A stretch of 64,000 bases of DNA from Cadophora sp. MPI-SDFR-AT-0126 (lineage: Eukaryota > Ascomycota > Leotiomycetes > Helotiales > Ploettnerulaceae), in NCBI GenBank assembly GCA_020747065.1, contig JAGMVK010000017.1, positions 682,001-746,000 of the forward strand, written 5' to 3'. The position numbers were made by a program, and so were the translations under genes. Under the pieces are notes generated by a model, which was not told where the DNA came from, searched no databases, and worked only from the letters and a program-made list of their open reading frames with translations. This document shows positions 1 to 12,575 of the stretch, one piece after another (the first letter of the stretch is position 1; every line of letters begins with the position of its first letter).

Positions 1-875
1 TGTGTTGCTTGCATTGATACTCACAGCATAAGCGCTGAGCGTTCAGTAAACAAACTAGTTCTCGTTGATAAGGCGAAAGAGAAGTATCTCGAAAGCAAGC
101 CGTCCCTAGGGAAATCGCGTGAGGTAATGTCGACGGCGAGTGCGCCCACATTCTGAACAAGTTCAGCGGTGGGATGCCAACTGGAAGAACACTGGCAGGG
201 CGATAGGGAATTCGAACTGGCGACATCGCTGTTTTGTGCAGCTATGTCATCAAAAAAGCCGAATTATCGAGTGATGGCTCTGAAACATAAATTTAATGGT
301 AAGGCTACTAAGGTCGAGAGAAATAACGTTTGACAATGCAGAACTTTAATAGTTGCGAAATGGTCTCCTTAAGATATCCAGGACTATTTCAGCTTGCATG
401 GCCTCCACAAGAAGTAGTTATTTCACGCGACCATAGGTAGGACAGTATCCACTATGTGGCGACTTGGAGCATCGTCCAAGAACCCGAATTTACCCCCCTT
501 TCCTCTCAGTGGTGGCAAGTGCACATTCGTTAAGGGGTCAAGGTTGTACGGCCGTGACAGGAATACAGGCGCCCTAAACCAGTGTGGACGACCTGTTTTA
601 CAGCGACAGCTGGGCTGGGCGATCAACGATTCGCGAGGTGTGAGTCGCTAACTTGACTTCGTGTCCTAGTATGCAGCCAACGAAATGGTTGTCTCTGCGG
701 CCGTTGCCGCTGCCACTCGCTGCAGCTGACTGTAGTGGACGACTTTTTATCTAAAATCTTACCAACCAACACATACTTCTGACAAAGTGATTCAAAAAAC
801 TGAAATATCATCAACGCAGATGAGTATATTGCATGGAACATATTAATAAAGTTCAAGTCTCCCCCAAAAAATCCC
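1..875. other. Gene-poor left edge, no gene seen
   Basis: No open frame longer than about 100 codons and no recognisable protein motif was found on either strand. Short opposing frames overlap one another, as expected by chance. Confidence 0.5.
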
Positions 876-949
876 AAGACTTGTCTGCAGTGTAAGCGGC
901 GCCAGGAGGAATGTGACAAATCCTACTCGAAACCTTCCAGCTGTATCAG
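876..949 (+). pseudogene. Relic of a Zn2Cys6 transcription-factor finger
   Basis: Translation from the AAG at 876 gives a stretch containing TCLQCKRRQEECDKS, then SKPSSCIR, followed at 950 by a GTAAGT donor. C-x2-C-x6-C is the first half of the fungal Zn2Cys6 binuclear cluster, and a donor just after the finger is common in this family. The second half is damaged: where C-x2-C is expected only one cysteine is left. No start codon lies in frame close upstream, and splicing to an acceptor near 1019 leads to about 57 unrecognisable codons before a stop at about 1192. I read this as a decayed fragment, not a working regulator. Confidence 0.45.
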
Positions 950-951
950 GT

Positions 952-3900
952 AAGTGCCAGGCTCAATCACGCCTCATTTACCGCCCTGGGGCTCGTGGAG
1001 TATGAACTGATTCTTGATAGACGTCGTCATGCTCGCCAATATCCAGCCCATGCACTGACCAGACATCTGGGGATGAATAATCCCCGTGCATTCGCCTGGT
1101 ACTGGGGTCATTTTGGATTCGACAAATCCGGTACGCCGGTCCGTTCCTATTCAGGGGCCAAATATTCACGCTTGATACTTTTCTGGAAGTAGACCGTGTC
1201 CAAGACCTTTTTATCGGATGTAGCGGGCTTCAAGGACACCTGTGTTTTGATACATTGACACTCGGAGGGCCAAGGACGGAGGATTTTGGTGGCACTATCA
1301 CCGATTTCCAGGGAATTGCTTCTTCGTATGACCGCCAAGATCCTGTTGGTAATAAAATGACACCGCGAGGCACCTTCTAAGCCGTGCTGCATCCAGCAGA
1401 GCATCTTTATCTCCTCATGCACGCGCCAGGCGTGCTGCAGGGTCACCAAATGCCGGACATGCTTGATGGACTTTGTGTTTGAGCTTCAATTTTGATCTTG
1501 ATTTGAACATTGCCGCACTGGACAACGTAGCTCTTATTTTGCTCTGGAATACCAGGAACGAACTCCTTTCGCCGTGGTTTGAGTGGATTCTTGCCAGAAA
1601 TGCCGTGGGATTAGAGGCTAGCTGCGGCAGATCTTCCAGAGCGCTTCTGGCATGGATTCGAAAGCAAAACAAAAAAGCGACTACTTGTAAATAATGCTTG
1701 TAAGTATATTCAGGGATACCTATACCCCAGAGCCTGGAACATCCTCTCTGCATATGTCTCCAGCACCAGCATCTCTCACGTCCGATATAGAATGGCTCGT
1801 AATTCTAGAGGTGGACATAACGTCACCTTGAGGCGACTTAACTTCGGAACGACAATCAACTTCCGAGAACGGTACCAAGACGAGGAAAGCCCGCGGAATT
1901 CGAGAGAGGGACGTATTTCCACCAACAAGATGGATTCTTAGCAGGAATGTCGGACGAATCGCCACCTGCTGAGCGCATCCCAATCTTGGAATTTGCATAA
2001 TACCAAAAACCTTACGAGGCAGATGGCATGGCGAGAACTCCATCTCACTTTTCGCATTTCCGAGGACCGGATAGATGGGTACATGGCGAGTCTGGGATCG
2101 ACATCAAGAATCTGATCGTAGAATTACGTGAAGAGATCGCTTCCAGATTTTCTGAACGAGTATTCTCCGAAAGTATATTGCCGAGGCTCGGACAAAGCTT
2201 CCCCAGATTCTGCGTTACTAACCGACATGAACAAGGCCATTTCGACTTCGACTCCATAAGAGAAGAGAGTCTACAGGGGACACAAAACAATGGAGAATGG
2301 CGTTTGCGCAGCGTGCTGAAAGCTGTGGCGGAGCAGAACCACAATGCTTTGAAATCAGCGAACTGGGCTTCTGCGAGTTTTCTATGGCTACAAAATGCAC
2401 TTTAGGAGGATAATATGCAGTTTTTGTTCGATTATTGGCTATCCATATGCGGCCGGATAGCGTCTTAGTGTTGAAGAGCCCATGCATCGAGAATTAACAA
2501 TTCCCACACAGCTTCAGGGGCGGTGGGAAGAGGCAGTTCTACGTACCAACGAAACAATACGCCGTGTAGCGTGGCCACACCTTCGACTGAGATTCTCGGG
2601 CCCGCGCTACTATGTTCGGAGAATGGTCAATACACACTCGGCGTCATGGTGATGAGCCAGGCCCGGCCTCTCTCGAGCAGGCAGAGTTGTCAGAGTGTCG
2701 CCGAGCTGGACCGGTGGTCTATCCTTCTGAGCGAGCATGGGGAACACACAGCGCAATGTCGATCACTAGTTATGCTTGCGGGATAGAAATACGGGAAACG
2801 GTTACTTGGAGGTGTGGATACCATATAGTAATACAGGTAGAAGCTTGCGCCGCCAGGTGGGAACCGAACGAGGCCCAGCAGCTCGGATTCCTGCAAAACA
2901 AGCTTATTCTCCCTGGACTTCTGACATTATGTCAACGTTTGCCCTTTCTAGAAGCTTATGATACTCTACATCACATTGAACAGCTTCAATCTCGAACCCT
3001 TTGTTGCCTCCAAACAGAGAAGTGACCACATCCCCCAGTCAATATTACCACACGGGAGAAAGAGAAATGTAGATCACCCAGCACATCTTAAACTGGCAAT
3101 ATCCCCATTAGTCTCATTACGTGGAAACGACGCCAAGAGGTTAGAGTTCTGACACGACAAGCTAGGTGTTACCAGAACCGTGGCAATGGCTGATCAGTAT
3201 TGCCATGTCTGAAACATCATTCGCTGACGAGGTTAAGTAATCAAGAAGCCAATTTCGTATTCGCGAGCGAAACGACGGCATGTCCGTAATACTTGCTAAA
3301 GGGGCAGGAGCATCTGTCATGGCTTAGCTGTGCAGGCTTGAGAAAGTGTTTCAGGAAAGGGAATCGATTCTAGGTACTCGCTTTTTCCGTATTGGAGTTT
3401 TCCCCTGAGGCAGATCCCTTGAGCCCAAAAGCTAGGAGAACATCGTGCAGAATATCCATCGTGGGTCCGCAGACAACAGTTGTCATTCTGGTTCACAAAG
3501 CAGTTGCTGCAGTCTAGTATACCGCCTGCCTCGAAGGATTGTCTGCAGATTCTAGATGGATTCTGCTTATCCGCTGTTCAGCTGCTCTTAATTCCTCAGA
3601 AGTTAAGTCTATCTCTGGGTTGTCTTTAGCTCACTCGAGAATCAGTTCGGGCTTCCAACGACATCCACTGCCATGTAGCTTCATGGTCGCACAATCCTCC
3701 TCCACGCCGAACGATTTCGATTCGCTAAGACTACAAGTCACCTCGCACAAATCCAGGACCCAGAAGAGACTTGAGCATATCCAGTAGCACGAAGCATATC
3801 CTGCGGTGTTTCTTATCAACTCTTCTATTGCGTACATTTTCGACATTCGGACTGCCGCGCTGCGGACTGCTTGATCGAGTCACGGAGTAGGAAGGCATCG

Positions 3901-5117
3901 AGGAACGAAGACTAGTGCGATGACAACGTTTCATAGGAACGAAAACAACAATTGGAAACATGACTCGGTCAAAGTGATATATTGATGTCGACGTCAGCTG
4001 CAACCAAATTTCGAGCCGCTTCATCTGGTGTGTCGAGGCCGGGAGTAAATCATTCATTCCGACAGACAGCACTGAATTCTTTGCGGCGAGGGGTCTTGCC
4101 TCTCAACTAGACAATCGCTTGATCCACAGGTGAGCCTGGTGATGCCAGCAAGAATTTTTGTTGGCGGTTTAGTTTCTCTCGGGTATCCTCAGAACTATCA
4201 TTTCTTAGTCTTCAGATCATGCTGGCTTCATATTTTGGCCCCTCGCCTGGTTTCGACATCCACTTTAGGAGACCGTTCCATCCGCACATCAAGTGTGTGG
4301 CTTGAGACTCTCTAGTCCCCTACTTTTTCTTCCTTTTGGATTTCTATAGAGAGTTATATTGTCTGCTCAGAAGCGGAGCAGTAGTCAGAGATCACGCGCC
4401 AAGCCACGGGCCTCCTTTTTCAAGACCAACTCCATTCGCAATTGCCAAGATTGTAGGACACACCATACTTTCAAGGGCTCGGTACTTCTCGTGATTCTAT
4501 GCGCTATCTTTTTGTTTCTTTTCAGTATTTCGAAGGAGGTTTAACTGCCGATACGGCCGTACTCGGAGGATTTTCTGTCTGCCAAGGCAATTTGTGATTA
4601 CACTTTCTTATTATTAATATGAGCGGTCTCTGTACGGTGCTCGGAATTCAGGAATTATGTCGATGTTCATTTATCTCCACGGCTTGAGCAATGTTCTGTT
4701 CAGCAATCTCTGTGGCGTGTTAGTATATGCGACTTGCAGGGGTGTAGATCTCCATACCTATCCAGGTATTCCCCCAGACATAGAGACTTCTCTTCCATTC
4801 TTCCAAGGCAGGTTCTTCAATATTGCCTCCGATAGAGGGCTCATCTTGCACTCGAAAGATCTGCCGAAGGAACAGCAAGTATTGAGGCTCTGGAGAAGGT
4901 CCAAATGCCACAGATGAAGTCAGAAGAAGGTTGCAGACCCGCCTAAAGTGAGGCGCAGCTATCTTCGATATTGGCGCGGTACTATCGACATCAACGCAGA
5001 GCACTGTAAAAGCCACCAATCAGACTGCCATACCAGTTCTCGGGGATTTAGGGTCCACATTTTTGGTGATAGGACCACTGTACGAGACGTTGCTGCAGTG
5101 TATCGGCGTACGAGACC
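952..5117. other. Gene-poor stretch with scattered short frames
   Basis: No supported gene. A 125-codon plus-strand frame at 2028-2405 has mildly protein-like composition but no motif I recognise and no convincing continuation. Other frames are short and overlap on opposite strands. Decayed coding or transposon remnants are possible, but nothing here identifies a family. Confidence 0.4.
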
Positions 5118-5354
5118 GTCAGGCCGAGTGGCTCAAGCCCAATAAAATTTCCGAGGTTCCAATGGCTACCCTGTACGAGCTTTGAATGTGGTGGCGAAAG
5201 TCGTGTATTATGATGTATCTCGGGTTACTGGATGGAGTTTAGCATGTCTTCTATGCGCCATCAGAACACCTGCCTTATTACATCTGGAGACAGTGGAGAA
5301 GGTAGAAACACAGAATAGATCACCCATACCCAACAGATCGATTCAGAGAAAAGA

Positions 5355-6010
5355 ATGTCCTTGATGTTGTTCATTTGCACAGGCAGTTTCCTACATCTAA
5401 CAGCAGCCACATCAACCAGCAATCACATCCACCAGCTCAAACACCACAACACACTACCGGCACCACAACACCACCCACCCGCTAGGCACCAGGCTCGATC
5501 GGAAGGAACATCAACCAAATGCGTCAGGAAGACGAAGACTCACCGCGAGAAAGAGCTTCTTCCCTCTCAGTGTCAAGGCCTCAGCGACCGCGTCCGGCCC
5601 GAACAACCTCTTCAACATCAAGTTCTGTCACGTTCATCTACCTCGACACCCAACTCCGAAGAGAAGGATGCGTCCTCGGTATTGTACCTCCACACCGAAG
5701 CGCTTCATCAGTACCAACCACTCAGAGCCAAGTTGTTGAGACGAAGACTCGTGAGCAGCAGTGGACATGACGCGAAGACGCCATCGTCCGCTTTAACTTT
5801 GATCGAAGTAACACCTCTGTGTCTCCTCCCCAGGAACAAGCTGGACTGACAACGCCCCCCAGGAAGGGGTTGATTTCTTCTGGGCTCCGAGTTGACGAAG
5901 TGCAGAATGAACCCCTAGATTACACAAGAATGCACCAGCCTACCAAGAAGAAAAGTACCCTTCCGCCCAGTCCTGGTTGCCCCCAACGCCATCCAAGGAG
6001 ACTCTTCTAG
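5355..6010 (+). other. Low-complexity stretch with several overlapping open frames
   Basis: The plus strand starts with a CA-rich, pyrimidine-rich tract (about 5400-5520) resembling a fungal 5' leader. It continues with overlapping open frames of 60-165 codons in all three phases, none with a recognisable domain. A 14-bp word, GGGCTCCGAGTTGA, occurs twice, near 5881 and 6028. This could be a decayed gene for a disordered protein. No exon model joined into a convincing protein, so I do not call a CDS. Confidence 0.25.
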
Positions 6011-6299
6011 GAAGTACATCTCTCAAGGGCTCCGAGTTGAGGTGGCCAGTAAAGAAAGCTTGTTGAGAATACTCCCCTAAAAGGATGTCTGGAAGCTGAA
6101 ACATCCGTCGCAGTCACCGTGTCCACACGAGCAGGCGAAGAATCCGCTATACACAGGTTTATGCAAGGTGGCTCCGTGGGAAAGAGGCCATCAATCATGT
6201 GAAAAGCCAAGCGGACTGAGACACAGAGGCCATTTGGGGTACCTCTGCGCTCCGGGTATGACCCCGTAGAAATCTTATTCAGTTAGCATTGACCTGCTC

Positions 6300-8936
6300 A
6301 ACGAAGATCTTGGGCGAGAAGACTTACCATTTCATATCTGATTGCGTTCTTGTATTTCCCAAGGACCCTGCATAGTGCCTGTGCTTCACGGACCCCGATA
6401 CGTTCCACACAAGTAGGGTCCTACAAGTGGTTTCCGCAGAGTTGCCCAGACCTGCTCGTGGGGCCCCGGATCGCAACTAGGGGCTCTAACAGACATCCTT
6501 GTGCTCATCCTCGATCAAAGCTAGGCATCAGATGACTCCCTAACTCTTGGAGAGAAGCTCGACCGTCAGCAAATGGATGAAGTTCCAACCTCACTCACCT
6601 GGTGTCAGCACCCCCAACCACACGCACACACCCGCCTGGAGCGCCCGCAGACGCGCAAAAAACACAAAGATCCTCCACCAGAACATGGAAACGCAACCTT
6701 CAATCTGAGTGTAGGGTCAGCGAATGATTGGGATAATCAAGGGGAGATGTTGGGGAGCGCGACTTACCAAACTAACAACAGGACAGAGACCACCAAGAGA
6801 GATACACATCCACGTTGCACAATGTTGACGCACAACTTCGCACGAAGTGAGAGTACCGTTTGAGCAAGTCCTGCCTTGAAGAGTTCGACCATGGAAAGTG
6901 CGGCAGCTGCTGTCTGACAAAGATGTGCAGCGCACAGGTCCATGACCAAATCAACAATTACTCAATGTAGTGCATGAGTGTTGGTGTGGTGGCGTGGACT
7001 GCTTGATCTGAAGGTAGATATCGGTACGCTCAATGGCGATGTCCATATTTGATGAGGACAGCCGCGATTAGGAGCTTGGAAGCTGTCGACGGCACACCAT
7101 GGACTGTGATATGGAAGCAGTACATATTCTGTTTGATTGAGCAGCATGTTGAGAGAGCAAGTTGGAGTGCGAAGTTGGCGCAGTCAGGCACGTGGGAGAG
7201 ATATTGATGTTTTGTTCTCTAAATCCCGGCTCCTTCATGCTGTCCATCAATCTCGCCTCAATCATGATTGGACAAGGGGTGGCCAGCCCCCCATCTGATC
7301 ATAAATAAGGTCTGAAAGATGCCAAGAATTTCAGAGTGTGGTGGTGTGAGTGCTGATAGGCGGCTCAGAGTCTGATGTTGACATTCAGATGGCGCTGAAC
7401 GAGATTGGGTAGATGTGCGTGGATGATATGGCGCAAAAAGAGACTGGAGAAGTTAGCATCTTGTGAAAGGTAAGAGATTGCTAGTATTTACATCGATGAT
7501 TCAAACTTGCTTACGAAGAGCTTTGCCCACTTTGATGCTGTGGGAGATGGTTGTAGCAAAGTGGCAGTGGTGTTGCGGGAGGATGTTCATCTGAACTTGT
7601 GACGAAGGAACATCCCGGCAGAGGATCCCGTGGTTAGAAGACAGCATTGACAGTTGAATTGAAGACGTCTTAACTTGATATGAGGTCAGTCACTTGTTGA
7701 CACAGTGCATCAAAATGAAGAAAGTCTCACATGCCACTAAATAACCACATATTGTGAACTTGGACTCAAGCTGCTAAGACGCAGCCCCTGGAGAGAGAAG
7801 AGAAGTTGATATAGACTGAGAGAATGTTAAAGGATACCACAAGACAAGAGAGAAAAGGGACGGCTTACGTGTCACGACTTCATCTCATTATCACACATAC
7901 CGTAGTTGAACGGGACTTGAGGATGTCTGTGGGAGGAGTCGATTAGACGCGTTGAGAAGGCGGTGAAGGTCGTATTGAGCTGTTTCGGGGTCAGGTAAAC
8001 TTCAAGACAAGAAGGGAGTGGAGAGTATTACATATCATGAAGTCATCGAGCATCCATCACTTGTGTAACCTTGGTCACGGATGGGAAGATGTAAGAGCAT
8101 CTCTTGAAGGATGGATCTTGGTCTGCATAGAAGTTAGACCATGTACCAAGACATCATCAAGGAAGAAGGAGACTTACGAGACATCAAATCGCATGACAGC
8201 TATGATGAGAGAGGGGTCTAAGGATGTGGACTCCCAGGAAGTGGGAGTAACCTCAGACGTGAAGCAGACGACGCGTCAAGATGTGGCAGTGACGTGTTTG
8301 GGGAGTCACCAATTCGTAGCGCGAGGGAAGAGCGAGAGAAGGACCACCTGAGAGAAGACTGAGATGGAGGGCTCCTATGTAGAAGAGGTCCGTGGCTTGG
8401 TTTGTTGAGGCTCGCATTTAATCTTCAAGATGACGCGCTGTGATCAGTTGTCAGTATTCGCTGGTTTTTTTTTCTTTTTTGGTTTTGGGAGAGGTGCGAA
8501 GGCATCGAGGGAATGCTATTCATGACAAGATACTGACAGAAAATGATGATTAGTATGGACATAACATTGGAAGCAAAGGTGATTGAGGTCATAAATGAGC
8601 ACAGAAGAGGGCGTTATGCAATTAAGTAAGAGCTCGATTGAAGGTGTATGAAGATGTGTTCATGCTCAACTGGAAAATGTACTGCTGTGGTGGAGGTGTA
8701 GTGAGGTCAATACATGCGTCGTCCGCGTCATTTCAGACGCCATTGACGCGTTGATATTGGCTGTCAAGACAATCAAGACATGCAGGGAAGACAGAAGGAA
8801 CTTGAATTGATACTGTACATACCTTTACATGTAATGCTTCATGATACACCGTAGTACAGTTGTGATGTGAGGTTGAGGTTGTGCTTGGAGAGGTTGAGGT
8901 TGTGGAAAGGAGGAGGTTCGGTGGAAGAGAAGCTCA
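6300..8936 (-). ncRNA. Candidate spliced non-coding transcript
   Basis: On the minus strand a TATA-like ATAAATAG (plus 8937-8944) is followed by a pyrimidine/CA-rich leader and many intron-like signals. Donors begin at 8822 (GTATGT), 8177 (GTAAGT), 7868 (GTAAGC), 7730 (GTGAGA), 7514 (GTAAGC), 6767 (GTAAGT), 6598 (GTGAGT) and 6327 (GTAAGT). Plausible acceptors pair with the first three: 8682, 7980 (with a CTGAC branch upstream) and 7788 (pyrimidine tract then CAG). These give introns of 141, 198 and 81 bp. The intervening exons carry stops in all frames and the longest frame in the region is only 104 codons, on the other strand. The signals fit a spliced non-coding RNA or a decayed gene. Expression is not shown, and chance donors cannot be excluded. 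Confidence 0.3.
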
Positions 8937-8944
8937 CTATTTAT

Positions 8945-10743
8945 CCCCATGGGGAAGAACCCTGGAAATCACGATCACGACGCTAAAATAGCTTATCTGA
9001 TATTATCTTATGGGAAGATTGCTCTCGCTTGAATGGGGCTCTCTGTTTGGTTAGAGTGGCAAGGCTGATGTTAGGAAGCTCATCAGAACCACCCCTGTCG
9101 TGCTATTCTTTTCCCCCGACAGGGGTTAAACAAAGAACTTGAAGGAAGTTCAGGTCTAAGTGTGACTAATCTTCAGCTCCTCTCACAATCGACTGGAGAT
9201 GCTTGGCTGGGTTATTCTTGACCCATCTAGAACCTTCCCCTCGTCACATCCTGGCATATCGCGTCTGAAGTTGGGAAGGCTGAGACTGAGCCTACCTTTA
9301 GCAACTGTAACTGGGGTAGACACACTAGGCGTCAATACTGGCTTGCGGATCTTGGCTCTCTCAACTGAAGGTGAAACCCCCAGCGCCTTCACGGTCGTTC
9401 AGCCTTACCACATGGTGGAGCTGAACACCTCCCTGAAAAGGGTCAAATATCACTGATATCCAGTTATTAAGATTTGTTATAATACATTGAAGCGGCTGGG
9501 TCATATTTAGAACGTCTTGGAGTGCCATAGGGTTTCAATCTAAGTTTTTAGAAAGCGTGCTCCAAGACTCTCAAGCAATTTTTCCAACCTTGCCGCGTCT
9601 ATCTTTTCTATTTTTGACAAGTCTGGTTCCATTTTCTTAATTGACAGTCTTCAATACATAATTTTAGCATTTTTAGAGATCTTGATGCCAGTCAGGACGC
9701 GTGAGACTCTGTCATGTGTGGAGATGCTGAGATGAGAATATCAAAACAAAGAATCTCGCTTAATTGCCAAGAACACAACCTCAGCCCAAAAGTTGCTCTG
9801 GTCCCAAAAGTTTACTCCATATTGGCAGATCCAAGGAGCTTAAAAAGATCTAGATTAATTAGATATTGAGGCCAAGGACAAAAGAGACTATTCTCAACGC
9901 CATCGCCTATGCAATTATTTCATAGGATGCGATGCCACGGGCTTTCTAGTATGAGCTTCGGTGCTCGGAAGCGCGGTCAGCATTATTGAAAGTTGACAGT
10001 CCCATGTTTCCACACGCAAACATGTTGCGCAACACCTAAGCCAAGCACAACTTCGATTTCTTGAAGATGTACTAATCTTGATCGGTTCACGTGAAGTGCA
10101 TGTGACCAGAAGCTTGGAGAGACGCTATCTCGCATCACGCAATTTTCTCCAACTGCGCCGCTTACGATTTCCAAACCCTCAAACCCATTCGTGATTTCAA
10201 ACGCCAGAATTTTCCTGATGAGTAAACAAGCATCGAAGAAACCGATAACCTCGGAACGGTAACTCGAAACAGCAAAGTCTCTTCTTTACCGAGCCACACA
10301 TCAGCATACTTTCCACCACACGCCGAAGCGGCAAATCAAAAACGGTATGCATGGCGCACAAAGTTACCTGTCCTGGTAAATGGCGTTTACTGATCCATGG
10401 CAAATTTTGAGGTCCCTAGAGAGTACGGTAAAGACGCGTCCAGGATTGAGGGTGATGCTTATAAATCACGTCTTTGAAGTCCCGTAAATGTTATTTGCGA
10501 ACCGTAAACTCCGCTACAAGGTATTGAGATAGGAAGAAGTTATAAAGCCTCTTACTAGTGCTGAAGGATATAAACGGGGACTGCGCTACATGCTCTGGTT
10601 TTTTTTTTTTTTGTGATTCAATTACTTTTGGTTTCTTGCGAATTTCTTCTAGTTTATCGGCAATTACTGTCCCACTCTTGCTTCCATCTCCAATACTTGA
10701 CGACAAAAATACCTTCTTCTCAAACGACACAACAATCGCGAGA
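8945..10743. other. Intergenic, no gene seen
   Basis: Nothing convincing on either strand. The last few hundred bases are presumably the promoter and 5' UTR of the reductase gene that starts at 10744, including a T-run at 10600-10612. Confidence 0.5.
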
Positions 10744-11979
10744 ATGTCTATACCAGAGAGCAACGGCAAGACTGTTCTAATTACAGGAGTCAATGGCTAC
10801 ATCGCAAGCGTTCTGGGTCTTGACCTTCTTTCTAAAGGCTACAGTCTACGCGGAACATCACGGCGCGCAGCTTCAGCGGAACCGCTTTTGAAAGGACCCT
10901 ATGCGCCTTATATCGACCGTGTCAAGATCTATGAAGTCCCAGATATGACCATAGATGGTGCTTTCGACGAAGCTGCAAATGGTATCCTATCCCTAGCCAA
11001 TCTCAAGCACTCAATTCCCAATATCAATGCACGTGCTGATGTACATTTCTAGGCGTCGACGGCATATTCCACACAGCATCGCCCATCAACTTCTCTCTAA
11101 CGGATTACTCTCACTTCATCACACCAGCTATTCGAGGAAACCAGGTGATCCTTGACTCAGCGCTCAAGGCCGGCTCGCAATTATCATCTGTAGTTATCAC
11201 GTCCTCGGCAGCCGCAGTAGTTGACGCCAGCAAGCCTGGCGGATATGTATTCACCGAGTCTGATTTCGCGACTACTGCTTTGGAGAAGGCCGATAAGGAT
11301 AAGGCTGAAGGTGTGAAGACACCACCGGGAGTGCTGTATAGTGCGAGTAAGGCTGCTGCGGAGAAGGAGGTTTGGAGATGGAGGGATGAGCATAAAGTAC
11401 GTCTTAAACAATCCCTCAGACTTAGACTCAAGGAAGCAAGGAATTTCATTTCTAACACATTTGCAGCCCAAATTCTCCATCTCAACAATAAACCCGTCTG
11501 TCGTAATCGGGCCCCCAGTCCTACTCCCCAGCTCAGGCACCCAGCTAAACGAAACCCTTAAACCCTTGTTCTCCATCTTCTCCGGATCCGCCAAAGAGGT
11601 CGGTCCCAACATCGGTAGTGGCGGCTTCGTCGACGTCCGCGACGTGTCATTCCTACACATCTGGGCGTACGAAAACGCTTCCAAGTCAGACGGCGAGCGT
11701 TATTGTGCGTGCCAGGGTTTTGGTCCGTTGCAGGCTGTAGCGGATATTCTGAGGAGGGAGTATAACGGGACGGCGATTGGGGAGAAGATTACCGTGGGCG
11801 AGCCAGGGAAGGGATATCAGGGGTATGACAGGGAGACGGGAAGGATTGTGGGTTTGGATTATGAGGAGGGGAAGCCGAGGGTCAATGGTGCAAAAGCAGA
11901 GAAGGTTACGGGGGTGAAGTATATTGATTTTGAGAAGAGTGTTGTTGATACTGCGAAGGTTTTGGAGGCGTTGCTTTAA
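10744..11979 (+). CDS. NAD(P)-dependent extended SDR reductase (dihydroflavonol reductase/Gre2-like)
   Basis: Exons 10744-10981, 11053-11396 and 11467-11979 give 364 residues. Introns are 71 bp (GTATCC...CTAG) and 70 bp (GTACGT...GCAG). The N-terminus has the extended-SDR nucleotide-binding motif TGVNGYIA at about residues 16-23. HTASP, typical of the epimerase/DFR group, comes just after the first intron. A serine-rich strand (VVITSSAA) precedes the catalytic tyrosine-lysine pair YSASK. This architecture reduces aldehydes or ketones with NADPH in the cytosol. The true substrate cannot be read from sequence. Family members include Gre2-type methylglyoxal reductases, aldehyde reductases and secondary-metabolite ketoreductases. 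No biosynthetic backbone gene is nearby, so a general reductase is more likely. The start was chosen as the first ATG that precedes the Rossmann motif by a normal distance. Confidence 0.85.
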
Positions 11980-12575
11980 GATCATGATGAATAAATGATA
12001 GACATAAGCAATACTGTCGAGAAGTTTCCGAATGTGGATTGCTCTATTTCTCGCGGAGTCGATAGTTGTATCGCTATGGACAGAATCATAAAATGAATGT
12101 CCGGACTTATGCACAATCGGCAGATATGTAGAACTTACCAAAGTTCCAATGCTCAGATCAACGAAGGCCATCAAGTGGTTCGTGTGCTGTTGAGTGTGAT
12201 CCACATATATAACAAAATTGCCTGCCCTCAGGTCGAAAACGCTCAGGTAAGAATGAGGTAACAATTCCCCGAGCTTCAAGTGAAAGCATTACCCAAAAAC
12301 TCTATCAGTAAAATCCAGCTGTTTACTTGGATGAGAGCTCAATTCGTATGTGAAAGCTAAGGTTAGGTTGACGCGCCGTGCAAATGATGCCCAGACACGC
12401 AAACTCGTGATGAGATGAACCCCTGAATCTCGCTCGGCAAGACGACCAAGTTCAATTGCTATTCCGGTGTTTGGAGCCCGCCGTAACATTCAACCTCGCT
12501 CCTCAATATCTAGTAACACAGCTTCAAAACCCCCCTCACTATTCGGCATTCCAAGCATTACCGTACTCCGTCAAG

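Noticed and set aside
8465..8480. T-run at 8466-8480 as terminator
   Set aside because: No hairpin precedes it; it fits ordinary homopolymer runs in fungal intergenic DNA.
11686..12279. 197-codon minus-strand frame
   Set aside because: Its first half is the antisense of the well-supported reductase exon, and the rest has no motif.
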